The notes under the pieces were generated by a model. That model had not been told where the DNA came from and made no database searches. It saw only the letters and a program-made list of their open reading frames with translations. Shown here in pieces: positions 37,923-46,680 of a DNA stretch of 61,104 bases. The number at the start of each line of letters is the position of its first letter. Position 1 is the first letter of the stretch. Source of the DNA: Bdellovibrionales bacterium CG10_big_fil_rev_8_21_14_0_10_45_34 (GTDB lineage: Bacteria > Bdellovibrionota > Bdellovibrionia > Bdellovibrionales > 1-14-0-10-45-34); NCBI GenBank assembly GCA_002778785.1, contig PEZS01000004.1, forward strand, positions 27,293 to 88,396, given 5' to 3'. The position numbers were made by a program, and so were the translations under genes.

Positions 37923-38750
37923 ATGGGCTTAAGGATCAACACTAACGTTGCCTCGATCAACGCACAAAGGCAACTCAGCACACAACAGAAGAGGTCGGAG
38001 CACGCACTCTCGGCTCTCTCTTCAGGTAGCAGAATCGTCAATGCTTCTGACGATGCGGCAGGACTCGCAATATCAGAAAATATCAAAGCACAAACACGCG
38101 GTATCAGAATGGCCAGACAGAACGCCTACAACGCGCAGTCACTGATTCAAGTGAGTGAAGGCGGACTGAATGAAATCAGTAACATCTTGATTCGTATTCG
38201 AGAATTGGGTGTTCAAGCAGCGAGTGATAACGTCTCAGATGTAGAACGGGACTTTCTCAACCAAGAAGTTGTTCAGTTAGTTGAGGAGGCGGATCGTATC
38301 GCAAAAACCACAAAATTTGGTAATAAGGCTTTACTCGATGGTTCAGGCGAAGAACTAGAGTTCCATGTTGGACCATTTGCTGGTGATGAGAACATCATTA
38401 AATATCAAATTTCCGCAGATGCTCAAGGAGACGCTCTTGGCTATTCCGGAATAACCGTAGAGTCTCGCGATACAGCCCGAGACAGTTTGGCGCAGGTTGA
38501 TGAAACTCTCACTCAATTAGGTAAGCTTCGCGCAGACTTTGGAGCTGTTCAGTCTCGAATGGGAATGACAGTGAGCAACTTAGACATTCAGTATGAAAAC
38601 TTGTCAGCGGCGGGCTCTCGCATTCGTGATGCAGACGTAGCGTTCGAAGCATCAGAGGCTGCATCTGCACAGGTTTTACAGAGTGCAGCCGTAGGCGTGT
38701 TAGCGCAAGCTAACTCAATGCCTCAGCAAGCATTGAGACTATTAGCATAA
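37923..38750 (+). CDS. fliC: flagellin (copy 2)
   Basis: 275 residues. The start has GGAGGA ten bases upstream. The N-terminus GLRINTNVASINAQRQLS and SGSRIVNASDDAAGLAISE, and the C-terminus SNLDIQYENLSAAGSRIRD with the canonical end SMPQQALRLLA, make it a standard short flagellin consisting only of D0/D1. The subunit is exported by the flagellar type III system and polymerises into the filament; in sheathed predators it lies beneath a membrane. It is followed by a strong terminator and then flagellin 3. Confidence 0.97.
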   Translation: MGLRINTNVASINAQRQLSTQQKRSEHALSALSSGSRIVNASDDAAGLAISENIKAQTRGIRMARQNAYNAQSLIQVSEGGLNEISNILIRIRELGVQAASDNVSDVERDFLNQEVVQLVEEADRIAKTTKFGNKALLDGSGEELEFHVGPFAGDENIIKYQISADAQGDALGYSGITVESRDTARDSLAQVDETLTQLGKLRADFGAVQSRMGMTVSNLDIQYENLSAAGSRIRDADVAFEASEAASAQVLQSAAVGVLAQANSMPQQALRLLA

Positions 38751-38810
38751 TTATTTAGACATTTATTTAGGTTCACTTTGGAGTCGTTGCCACAGACCAC
38801 GACTCTTAAG

Positions 38811-38849
38811 CCCGCCCCGAGGGAATACCCACTCCTCGGGGTTTTTTTA
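38811..38849 (+). terminator. rho-independent terminator of flagellin 2
   Basis: CCCCGAGG and CCTCGGGG form an 8-bp GC-rich stem around an 11-base loop, followed directly by TTTTTTTA. It is the clearest intrinsic terminator in the window and makes flagellin 2 a single-gene transcript. Confidence 0.9.
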
Positions 38850-39216
38850 TTTCACCCATTCCTTCAACGACCAAATACCAGTAAACACCTGACCTATGTC
38901 TAGCTCCTAAATAACAATAACCTAATTTCACAATACCAAAGGCTAGTTCGAACGTGACGAACGTCTAGTTAGACTCGACTCGACTCATGTCGGCCCAGAC
39001 CTGGCCGAAAGGTTTGGTGAGTACAACGTGCGACACTAGATCCGAGACCAAGGTTGAGTGTGACGACAAGACCAAAGTCGCTTGAGGTTCGGGCGAATGC
39101 AAGGTTGTTCTCCAACGTGTTCAACCCATGCATGGATGCATCCGGCGCAACAAAGACTGAGTGAGTTCAGTTCTGGCGCCGGTAAAAGAAGGATTTTCAA
39201 AAAAAGGAGAAAGACA
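38850..39216 (+). promoter_or_regulatory. long flagellin 3 leader with repeats
   Basis: No gene is seen. The stretch holds a near-palindrome CTAGTTCG/CGAAC(gt)CTAG (38943-38968) and three tandem copies of ACTC(G) near 38973-38988. GACCAAR occurs twice as part of longer imperfect direct repeats (about 39046 and 39069), and a CATGCATGGATGCAT stretch is near 39125. No standard sigma-28 or sigma-54 promoter was found. The start codon has AAGGAG upstream. Confidence 0.4.
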
Positions 39217-40050
39217 ATGGGCTTAAGAGTATCTACTAACGTGTCGTCAATCAACGCACAGAGAAACCTAGCAGCGAGTCAGGTGGCCGTACAAAAGTCA
39301 TTTGCTCAGCTGGCATCAGGAAGCCGAATTACAAAGGCAGCAGACGATGCCGCCGGATTAGCAATCAGTGAAAACATGAATGCACAGATCCGCGGTCTAA
39401 GGCAGGCAGATCGCAACGCAAATGATGCCATCTCGTTGGTTCAAGTGGCAGAAGGCGGTCTCGTCGAAGTGAGCAACATTCTTACGCGCTTGAGAGAGCT
39501 TGGAATCCAAGCCGCATCAGACAATATCAGCAACACGGAAAGAGGGTTTCTCGATCTTGAGGTGCAGCAGCTAAAAGATGAAATGCAGCGTATTTCTGAG
39601 AGTACGAGATTCGGTGGACAAAATCTTCTTGATGGAACCGGTGGGGAATTCGGTTTTCAGGTGAATATTAACAATAACGATTTTCAGGATAGGATTTACT
39701 TTGATGCCGCTCAGATTAATGCAACCAACGACAATTTAGGTGTGTCCGACTTGTCTTTTATCTCGAAAGAGGGTGCACGTGACGCTTTGTCGACGATAGA
39801 CGCCGCACAATCTCAAGTGAATGGGCATCGTGCAACACTCGGTTCGGTACAAAGCCGATTGATGTCGACATCGAGTAACCTCAACGTTGCAGTTGAAAAC
39901 TTATCTGCCGCGAACTCTCGTATTCGTGATACGGATATCGCCGCTAGTTCAGCAGAGGTCGCCAAAAACAATATTCTTCTCAATGCTTCGACTTCGGTGT
40001 TAGCTCAAGCCAATCAGTTTCCTCAAGTGGCTCTCAAGTTGGTGGGATAG
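39217..40050 (+). CDS. fliC: flagellin (copy 3)
   Basis: 277 residues from the ATG at 39217, preceded by AAAAGGAGA. N-terminal blocks GLRVSTNVSSINAQRNL and SGSRITKAADDAAGLAISE, and the C-terminal end ANSRIRDTDIA with FPQVALKLVG, are typical. The middle differs from copies 1 and 2 (VNINNNDFQDRIYFDAAQ), so the three are clearly diverged paralogues rather than recent duplicates. It has its own long leader and a hairpin downstream. Confidence 0.97.
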   Translation: MGLRVSTNVSSINAQRNLAASQVAVQKSFAQLASGSRITKAADDAAGLAISENMNAQIRGLRQADRNANDAISLVQVAEGGLVEVSNILTRLRELGIQAASDNISNTERGFLDLEVQQLKDEMQRISESTRFGGQNLLDGTGGEFGFQVNINNNDFQDRIYFDAAQINATNDNLGVSDLSFISKEGARDALSTIDAAQSQVNGHRATLGSVQSRLMSTSSNLNVAVENLSAANSRIRDTDIAASSAEVAKNNILLNASTSVLAQANQFPQVALKLVG

Positions 40051-40172
40051 CAAGAACTAAGCATAAAGGCGCGCTCCAAGAAGCACTTTGAAAAAGTATC
40101 TTTGATGGAGCCCGCATTAAATATAAGCAAACAATTGGGTGGGATTCTCCTTTCTTACCCAAGTGCCAACTC

Positions 40173-40194
40173 ACCCGGAGGTAGACTCCGGGGT
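40173..40194 (+). terminator. hairpin after flagellin 3
   Basis: CCCGGAG-GTAGA-CTCCGGG is a perfect 7-bp stem with five-base loop about 120 bases after the stop, followed by TACTTTC. The short T content makes it a weak intrinsic terminator at best. The 289 bases between flagellin 3 and flaG contain no convincing gene. Confidence 0.5.
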
Positions 40195-40339
40195 ACTTTC
40201 GAGCACCACAAGCAGGACGCGCTCACGATATTGGGAGAATTCGAGTCTCAAAAAAACGCGACAAAAGCAAGGGCACCAGTTAGGTCTAGTTTTTAGGGGG
40301 CCGCGAAAGGTATAGGCAAATTGTACCGATTAAAGACAT

Positions 40340-40699
40340 ATGAATATCCGTGGCCTATCACAAATCATAGCTCTGCCACTATTGGATCGAAAAAAAGAAA
40401 GCCGATCTACTGACGCCGATAAAGATCCAAACGGTAGGCAAGATCCCAGTCAAGGGGAGCAAACTAAAAGAAAGTTAACAGAAGAAGAATTGCTTCAGGC
40501 CATAGAAAATCTCAAGCAAAACAAGGGTGTTTTAGACAATCACCTACAGGTAAGGCTTGTAGAACACGATGGCGTAAAAAACGTTTTTGTTGAAGACATA
40601 AGCGGAAAAGTAATACGCCGAATCCCCGAGTCTCAATTGAGTTCTCTGCTGGTTTCCCCCGCCCAATCTAAAGGGCAGCTGCTCAACCGAAAACTTTAG
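40340..40699 (+). CDS. flaG: FlaG family protein
   Basis: 119 residues. A polar, lysine-rich N-terminal half is followed by the FlaG core: LLQAIENLKQNKGVLDNHLQ, VRLVEHDGVKNVFVEDISG and the end VIRRIPESQL. FlaG proteins affect filament length or filament-cap assembly in other bacteria. It is placed between flagellin 3 and fliD, as usual. The ribosome site is weak. Confidence 0.85.
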   Translation: MNIRGLSQIIALPLLDRKKESRSTDADKDPNGRQDPSQGEQTKRKLTEEELLQAIENLKQNKGVLDNHLQVRLVEHDGVKNVFVEDISGKVIRRIPESQLSSLLVSPAQSKGQLLNRKL

Positions 40700-40966
40700 A
40701 ATCGATGCGAAGTGTATTCAACTGTAGTCCCGTTTGACTGGTAAACGGTAAGAGCCATAGCACCGCTACGGCGCCGGCGAGCAACGTTGATCTCGCACTA
40801 AATTGACTTTCGCAGCAGTTCGACAAAACGAGGAGACACACTATCAGCCCATGTTAAGGGCTAGTTCGTGGTCTAGTACCCTTAAGTTGAGTGCCGGATT
40901 ATTGACTCACTTTAATATGGATCTATCTGCCAAACTAGAGCCTAAGACTAAGAAGGGAAATCCGTC

Positions 40967-42376
40967 GTGGCTATATCGTTTGGAGGCATTAATACTGGGC
41001 TACCACCAAACTTGGTAGATCAACTTGTCGAAGCCGAACGAATACCAATTAAAAACATCGAAACCAAAAAGGCAAAAGCGAGTGAGAAGTTGGGATTGGT
41101 CAACCAACTTGATGAGAAACTTCGGGCCATCAATGAAAACATGTCTTCTCTTGCAGATAGTGGTGGTTTTAGAGACATGCTTTTGAAATCTGGAGATCCT
41201 ACGATCGTGGATGGATCCGTTGATCCTGAAAAGGCCGACACAGGACGATGGAATCTCGAAATTGTGAAGCTGGCAGAAAAAGCCGGCGCGATGTCAAACC
41301 TTCTGCCGGACACTAACTCGACAGAACTTGGTGTTGGATATCTTCGGTTTGAGACAGAAGACGGTGACAAAGAAGTATTTATAAACGGAGAAAACAATAC
41401 TCTAGAGAATGTGGCAAAAGCCATTAACCGTGCTCCTATCAATATGAGAGCTACAATCGTTCAAGAAAAAGGTGGTGATGAAAAAGGGTATAGACTTCTC
41501 ATCACACACAAAGAGATCGGTGAAGAGCATCCCATCGACTTTCCGACTGTCTATATGCTTGATGGCGATCAGGATTTCTTTTTTGATATTAAGCGAGAGG
41601 CCAGCAACGGAAAAATAAAACTCGATGGTTTTGAAATGGAGATTCAAGATAATGTTATCAGGGATCTTATACCGGGGGTCACACTCGACATAAAAAAGCA
41701 AGCACCAGGGGAAGTGATCACTCTAGGTATTACGGAAGATTTTGAAGTGATTGCCGGAAAAGTAAAGGCTTTTGTCGATACGATGAACGAAGTGCTGTCA
41801 TTCATTCAGTCGCAGAGTAAAATTGACGGAAATACTGACACCTCCAGAACTCTCGGCGGCGACAACCTACTCCGCACGGTTGAAAACCGGCTTAGAAGCT
41901 TGATTCAAAATCCAGTTGTTGGAATTCAAGGAAACTACAAACGCCTCAGCGAAGTTGGCGTTGAGTTTAACCGCAATGGTACGTTAAGTTACAACGATGA
42001 AAAATTTCAATCAGCACTACAGTCGAACCCATACGACGTTCACGCGCTTTTTGTTGGTGACGGGCTTTCGGTAGGAATTATTCCAACCACCAAAAGGACT
42101 GTGGGAACTCTCATCGATAGCTCATTTGGAGTGATTCCAAATAGAAAACGGGGACTACAAACCAATATAGATCAAATGGATCGCAGAATTGAGGGGATGG
42201 AAAGAAGGGTCTCTCAACGTGAACAGACCTTAAAGCGACAATTTGCGAACCTCGAATCGACCATGTCGCGACTCAAACAACAAGGTGCATTGGTTCAGGC
42301 CAAAATGGGCGGCGCCGGCGGAGGAATCGGTGGACTGAACTTTGGAGGGTCAAGTGGAGGAGATAGTGGGAGTTAA
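40967..42376 (+). CDS. fliD: flagellar filament cap protein
   Basis: 469 residues from a GTG that has AAGGGA upstream. The N-terminal FliD domain (ISFGGINTGLPPNLVDQLVE) leads into a coiled coil; the C-terminal FliD domain includes GTLSYNDEKFQSAL and a long coiled coil (IDQMDRRIEGMERRVSQRE). It ends in a glycine-rich tail (GGAGGGIGGLNFGGSSGGDS), which is unusual. FliD caps the growing filament and helps fold exported flagellin. It is the first gene of a fliD-fliS-fliT cluster. Confidence 0.93.
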   Translation: MAISFGGINTGLPPNLVDQLVEAERIPIKNIETKKAKASEKLGLVNQLDEKLRAINENMSSLADSGGFRDMLLKSGDPTIVDGSVDPEKADTGRWNLEIVKLAEKAGAMSNLLPDTNSTELGVGYLRFETEDGDKEVFINGENNTLENVAKAINRAPINMRATIVQEKGGDEKGYRLLITHKEIGEEHPIDFPTVYMLDGDQDFFFDIKREASNGKIKLDGFEMEIQDNVIRDLIPGVTLDIKKQAPGEVITLGITEDFEVIAGKVKAFVDTMNEVLSFIQSQSKIDGNTDTSRTLGGDNLLRTVENRLRSLIQNPVVGIQGNYKRLSEVGVEFNRNGTLSYNDEKFQSALQSNPYDVHALFVGDGLSVGIIPTTKRTVGTLIDSSFGVIPNRKRGLQTNIDQMDRRIEGMERRVSQREQTLKRQFANLESTMSRLKQQGALVQAKMGGAGGGIGGLNFGGSSGGDSGS

Positions 42377-42399
42377 AATAGTGTTAGAGGGAGGTCCGC

Positions 42400-42828
42400 A
42401 TGAGTGGTAAGGCGGCTTTTAACAAATACAAGCAAACGTCGGTGCTGAGTGCATCCCGCGAAAAACTACTACTGATGCTTTATGATGGTGCTATCAAGTT
42501 TCTCAAAAGAGCGATTGTGGCAGCAGAAGAAAAGAAGATCGCTGAGCGAGCAACTTACATTGGCAAGGTCTATGACATTATTCTTGAGCTAAATAATTCG
42601 TTGGATCACAAAGTTGGAGGAGAAGTCGCACTCCAACTAGAGCAGCTTTATAACTTTATGACGGAACAACTTGGCAAGGCCAATGTCAGCGGTGAGTCGG
42701 AGCCTCTCAAAAACGTTTTACGGGTGCTTGAAACTTTGAACGAGGGTTGGGTTCAGGCAGTAGAGGAAATTAAGACTCAGGGTAAGTCGGAGATCGTTTT
42801 CGAGAACAAAAGATCGGGGGAAAAATGA
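42400..42828 (+). CDS. fliS: flagellin export chaperone
   Basis: 142 residues. Matches FliS: NKYKQTSVLSASREKLLLMLYDGAIKFL at the N-terminus and the helical core ERATYIGKVYDIILELNNSLD. It binds the C-terminal D0 of flagellin and keeps it unfolded for export. A GGGAGGT ribosome site precedes the ATG. Its stop overlaps the start of the next gene by four bases. Confidence 0.93.
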   Translation: MSGKAAFNKYKQTSVLSASREKLLLMLYDGAIKFLKRAIVAAEEKKIAERATYIGKVYDIILELNNSLDHKVGGEVALQLEQLYNFMTEQLGKANVSGESEPLKNVLRVLETLNEGWVQAVEEIKTQGKSEIVFENKRSGEK

Positions 42829-43250
42829 ACACTGTTTTGCAGCTTATGAAAGACAGAAATGATCTGCTAGGTAAATTTCACTGTATGAATGAGATCGAGA
42901 TCGAAAAGATAAAAAATCGAGACTTTCAAACAATTGAACCCTTCTACTCCGGAAGGCAAACTCTCCTCGAAATGATTGATCGTGTAGAGAAAAAACTTGT
43001 AAATGAAATTCAGTTCACCCTTTCTGGTCATGACCTTGATTTTACAACACGGCAGTTGGTCGGAGACTTCTTAGAAGAAAGAGATCACCTCGTTACTGAA
43101 ATCCTCGATCAAGATCTGCAGATTCTCGGATTTATTGAAGAAGAGAAATCCCGAATAATTCGAGATCTTAAAGAAGTCGTTGAAAAAAAAGCTAAGGTAG
43201 GCAAATTTCAGTCGGGGATGAAAAAATACAAATTCGACGAAGAAGCGTAG
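42825..43250 (+). CDS. FliT-like coiled-coil protein
   Basis: 141 residues, almost entirely helical and charged, with coiled-coil character (IEIEKIKNRDFQTIEPFYSG; LDQDLQILGFIEEEKSRII). Size, position right after fliS and translational coupling (ATGA) suggest a FliT or FlgN-like chaperone, but the sequence itself is not diagnostic. Confidence 0.6.
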   Translation: MNTVLQLMKDRNDLLGKFHCMNEIEIEKIKNRDFQTIEPFYSGRQTLLEMIDRVEKKLVNEIQFTLSGHDLDFTTRQLVGDFLEERDHLVTEILDQDLQILGFIEEEKSRIIRDLKEVVEKKAKVGKFQSGMKKYKFDEEA

Positions 43251-43453
43251 ATTATGCAGACTTCGAATTGCTTTGGTTAACAAAAGCTGTTCGTCATCAA
43301 TTAGTCAGATAGCCTCTTTATAGAGTAATAAATCAAAAAGGTCATGCGCTGAAGAGCTACTTCAGTGCCGCCAAAAGAATATCTTTAACACTGACTCTTC
43401 CGTCAAAATGGTGACACTTTAAATGTTGAACCATGCTGATTGCCACTTTGAGT

Positions 43454-43469
43454 TGGCATCGATGTTGCT
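43454..43469 (+). promoter_or_regulatory. sigma-54 promoter candidate for the TPR/glycosyltransferase/kinase operon
   Basis: TGGCAT-CGATG-TTGCT matches the sigma-54 consensus TGGCAC-N5-TTGCA/T, with the GG and GC dinucleotides exactly ten bases apart. It lies 22 bases before the TPR gene start, leaving a leader of about 10 bases that contains GGGGGG as ribosome site. This is the only good sigma-54 match I found in the gene-free regions of the window. The 240 bases from fliT-like to here contain no gene. Confidence 0.7.
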
Positions 43470-43490
43470 CTTCTCATCAGTGGGGGGCGT

Positions 43491-44279
43491 ATGTCAGAAC
43501 TAGACGTTTCAGAATTTCAATCGCAGGCGCGCGATGTTAACTCCAACTCAATAACAGAATTGGTTAAAAGTTATGAGGAGTCGGGCGAGTTGAGTCTGGT
43601 GCTTACAATCGGACAAAGACTTTACGACTCCAATCAGCTCGCTGAAGCTAGATACTACCTTAAGTCGGGACTAGCAAAGACAGAGAGAGAGTCGTTTGAG
43701 AGCGCGGTCATTTACAGACTCCTGGGCAATATTGCACTGAAGGAGTCAGACTTCTCGGAGGCGGAATCTTACTACAATCGGGCCCTTGAGTTTGATCCTC
43801 TTAGCGAAACTCTTCACGTAAACTTAGGAAGTCTGTTTGTCCAAAACCAAAAATACAATCAGGCTATGTACTATTATACCAAAGCGATTCAAATCAACTC
43901 TTCATGTGTGAAAGCATGGATTGGCCTGGCAATAGTAAATAGAGGTAAAGGAGAGCAAGACTTAGCATGGGCCAACCTCAATCGGGCCTTAGATCTAGAC
44001 TCAGATAGTCTGACAGCAATTCACATATGTGTTGATTGGGCTATTCAAGAAGAGAACTACTATCGAGCGCTTCCCTGGGTAATGAAGTATGTGGCGAACA
44101 ATCCATCCAATATAGAGATCAAGTACACTCTTGCGGGTATGTTGTTCCACTTGCGCCGTTTCTCCGAAGCAAGAAAAAATTTGCACGAAATTCTGGAGTT
44201 TTCACCCGGTTGGTTGAAGGCAATCGAACTCATCGAACTAATTAGGCTAGAGGGGGTTGCAATTGATAAAATGGATTAA
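43491..44279 (+). CDS. tetratricopeptide-repeat protein
   Basis: 262 residues with about five TPR units (for example YRLLGNIALKESDFSEAESY and HVNLGSLFVQNQKYNQAMYY). No signal peptide or membrane segment is present, so it should be cytoplasmic and act as a protein-interaction scaffold. It is the first gene after the sigma-54 promoter and overlaps the next gene by about 20 bases. Confidence 0.85.
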   Translation: MSELDVSEFQSQARDVNSNSITELVKSYEESGELSLVLTIGQRLYDSNQLAEARYYLKSGLAKTERESFESAVIYRLLGNIALKESDFSEAESYYNRALEFDPLSETLHVNLGSLFVQNQKYNQAMYYYTKAIQINSSCVKAWIGLAIVNRGKGEQDLAWANLNRALDLDSDSLTAIHICVDWAIQEENYYRALPWVMKYVANNPSNIEIKYTLAGMLFHLRRFSEARKNLHEILEFSPGWLKAIELIELIRLEGVAIDKMD

Positions 44280-44859
44280 GAGTGAAGATGGGTACTGGAT
44301 TCCTGAAGTAAGCGGACGAACGTATGGAAGTTTGAGAAACCATACGAAAGAGTGCGAAGCCTTTGTCGAAACAATCAGACCTAAGCTGCACGCCTCGAGT
44401 GGACTAATACTTCTTGGTGGTGGGTCAAGTCTTGTCATCAACATGTTAGAGTCAATTTTTGATGGCAGGATAGTTGTTGTTGAGGAAGTTAGTACTTTTA
44501 CGGATTCTGTAATTAGGAACGGGATCAAGACAAGTCCGAGAACATCTATTTGTCAGGCCCACGATGTTGAAGCCGTTCTTGGCGACTTTTCAGTCCGACG
44601 AATTCTTATGTCCCCTTATTCAGTGTTGAACTCACCATCAGCGGTGGCAGCCAAGTCTCCGGTTCTCACTCGAATTTATAAAGTGCTTCTGGCACGCAAC
44701 GAAAAGTTTTTAAGTAGAATGAACGATGTTCGCAAGGGGCTCCAGAAGGCGGGAATTGTCAAAATCGGACCCGGCCACGAGCTAAAGGACTTTGATCTCT
44801 CAGATGGCGTAAAGTCGGGAACAAATGAGTGGCGATTACTAGAGGAATTAACTAGGTGA
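44257..44859 (+). CDS. Rossmann-like protein, possibly related to the flagellar Maf N-terminal domain
   Basis: 200 residues from TTG at 44257, just after AGGGGG; a second TTG six bases on is also possible. A glycine-rich loop (LILLGGGSSLVINMLES) followed by an acidic strand end (IVVVEEV) indicates a nucleotide-binding Rossmann-like fold. Motility accessory factor proteins (DUF115) have a comparable domain, but similarity is by pattern only. It sits between the TPR protein and a GT9 glycosyltransferase, which would suit a glycan-modification role. Confidence 0.55.
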   Translation: MQLIKWIKSEDGYWIPEVSGRTYGSLRNHTKECEAFVETIRPKLHASSGLILLGGGSSLVINMLESIFDGRIVVVEEVSTFTDSVIRNGIKTSPRTSICQAHDVEAVLGDFSVRRILMSPYSVLNSPSAVAAKSPVLTRIYKVLLARNEKFLSRMNDVRKGLQKAGIVKIGPGHELKDFDLSDGVKSGTNEWRLLEELTR

Positions 44860-46547
44860 CAGAGCTCGCTCACAATTTTTCGAAGACAAAGGTACTCATT
44901 TTGAGTCTTCAGAGGCTAGGCGACGTTCTTCAGCAGGTGCCTGTCTTAAATGCACTCGCCGTTGCAGCTCCCCACTGCGAGATAACTCTCGTTTTGGATC
45001 GCTCCTCAATGAAAGCCGCTGCGTTTCTAAGCTCGAGCATTGTCGTCACTCCGTTTGACAGAGATCTCTATCTGGAACGACTCAAAGATGATGAAATTCC
45101 AATCTACTGGTCGTTGGACGCACTGAGTTCCTGGCTGGCACCTCTTCGGCTCAGACAATTTGACGTGATTGCGAATTTAACTCACACAAAAGCATCGGCC
45201 CACTTGGCAACACTCATCGGAGGCTCAAGTTATTTAGGGGCCTATGTTCAAACAGATGGATCTCTGACGGTGGCGGGAGAAGCATTCAAATTGCTTGAAG
45301 CGCTTTATAGTTTTAGAGAAGAAGCGTGGCCAAGTCTGACAGAGTTTCATAAATCTGCTCTTCGCTTACTTGTTAGGCCAGATCGCTACCGGGATTTTGA
45401 CAAATTTTGCGCAAAAGCTGACAGCTTCTGTAGAGGCTCTTCCTGCGTAGACGCAGAAAAGTATGACGTAGTCATACAGGCTTTTGCGTCTGATGAAAAG
45501 AAAACGTGGCCGCTGGAGAACACTCTTGAGTTGCTAGATCTCATAAAAAATCGAGTTCCTCGCGTTAAAGTAGCGATACTTTTGGCGCCAGCGGAAGAGG
45601 AGAAAATTCCAGAGGAAAGATTGCAAAAAGACAACTTCATAGTCTGTGATCTAACCCGGGCTCGAGACCTAATTGAAGGTGCTAGTGTTTTAGTTACTCC
45701 TGACACTTCGATCAAGCACTTGGCCTCGATGACACGTACTCCGGTTATTGAGCTGGCATTAGGGGCTTCAAGTTTCTATAAGTATGGAACAAAAAATAAA
45801 GGCAGCTATATTCTCGCCCCAACGGTCGATTGCTACCCATGTAAGCCGCGGGAGAAGTGTGCTAATGGATTCGCGTGTGCAAGTCAGATCTCTGTTGAAG
45901 TCGTCTTTTCGTTGGTTATGCAGATCCTATCGAACAACGACTTACAGGTGTGGGATGATTCCACTCTCTACGGAACTGAAATCTATGAGTGTATTAACGG
46001 GATGTTTCACGATGTCTGGTATAAGTCGCATTCAAGATCGAAGCAGAGTGTGGAAGCCTATCTTTCGAAATCTTTGCTGCTTTGGAATTTGCGAGGAGAT
46101 CAGGAGTCAAACTTAAGCGATAGAATCATTCAGGATGTTGCAGATGATTGGGTAAAAATAAGCGGCACACACCTCGGAGCTGCGAGAGAGGACCTGATAG
46201 AAATATTCGATCAAGCGAGCCTTGTCGCACGGTGGCTCGATAAGCTGAGGTGGTCGATTGCTGGCGCCTTTGACTCCCAGGTGCTCAAGCTCATTAGTGA
46301 TATTGGCGCTGAGGCTGAAGCTTCCTTTCTGCTTAGAAATATTTTGCTCGAAAGAGTGAAGCTAGTTGAGCTATCAGACAACACATTTGCTTTTAGAAGA
46401 CGTGTGGCAGTTTTGATTGATGAAATTGAAGAAGGAATTCAGTTCACAAAAAAAGTAGCACAGAGAATAGAGAGTACGCTTATACACAGAGGTGAAAATG
46501 ATGAAGTTAGAAGCAGAGGCCTTGAAGAAGGCGCTGAAAAAACTTGA
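44856..46547 (+). CDS. GT9 (heptosyltransferase family) glycosyltransferase with C-terminal extension
   Basis: 563 residues from GTG, overlapping the previous stop (GTGA). The N-terminal Rossmann half has KVLILSLQRLGDVLQQVPVL. The C-terminal half has the donor-site segment LVTPDTSIKHLASMTRTPVIEL and the cysteine cluster DCYPCKPREKCANGFAC seen in many GT9 enzymes. About 190 further residues of helical sequence follow. GT9 enzymes transfer heptose or related sugars from ADP-linked donors, normally to LPS core. Here the neighbours are flagellar and regulatory, so flagellin or sheath glycosylation is a reasonable guess. Confidence 0.85.
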   Translation: MTELAHNFSKTKVLILSLQRLGDVLQQVPVLNALAVAAPHCEITLVLDRSSMKAAAFLSSSIVVTPFDRDLYLERLKDDEIPIYWSLDALSSWLAPLRLRQFDVIANLTHTKASAHLATLIGGSSYLGAYVQTDGSLTVAGEAFKLLEALYSFREEAWPSLTEFHKSALRLLVRPDRYRDFDKFCAKADSFCRGSSCVDAEKYDVVIQAFASDEKKTWPLENTLELLDLIKNRVPRVKVAILLAPAEEEKIPEERLQKDNFIVCDLTRARDLIEGASVLVTPDTSIKHLASMTRTPVIELALGASSFYKYGTKNKGSYILAPTVDCYPCKPREKCANGFACASQISVEVVFSLVMQILSNNDLQVWDDSTLYGTEIYECINGMFHDVWYKSHSRSKQSVEAYLSKSLLLWNLRGDQESNLSDRIIQDVADDWVKISGTHLGAAREDLIEIFDQASLVARWLDKLRWSIAGAFDSQVLKLISDIGAEAEASFLLRNILLERVKLVELSDNTFAFRRRVAVLIDEIEEGIQFTKKVAQRIESTLIHRGENDEVRSRGLEEGAEKT

Positions 46548-46680
46548 GATGATCCAAAAGAAGATTGATGGCAATCAGATCATGAAAAGATCGGATATAG
46601 TTGGCTTAGTGCTATACGAGTGCTTAAAGGAGCAGGTTAGAGATGAAAATACTCGCCCTACAACTCGCCAGATATGGTGA
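46498..46680 (+). CDS. tiny helical protein overlapping both neighbours
   Basis: 60 residues from ATG at 46498 (a second ATG follows directly), with AGAGG just upstream. The start lies 50 bases inside the end of the first GT9 gene, and the stop 38 bases inside the second. The sequence is a lysine-rich amphipathic helix (LEAEALKKALKKLEMIQKKI) followed by a short ordered-looking part (DIVGLVLYECLKEQV). I recognise no family. Coupling signals at both ends favour a real gene. Confidence 0.5.
   Translation: MMKLEAEALKKALKKLEMIQKKIDGNQIMKRSDIVGLVLYECLKEQVRDENTRPTTRQIW

Noticed and set aside
40102-40296. 64-codon plus-strand open frame after flagellin 3
   Set aside because: It runs through the hairpin at 40173-40194 and has no ribosome site; better explained as the 3' region of flagellin 3.
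40803-41018. 71-codon plus-strand open frame before fliD
   Set aside because: It overlaps the fliD start out of frame, lacks a ribosome site and its composition looks random.
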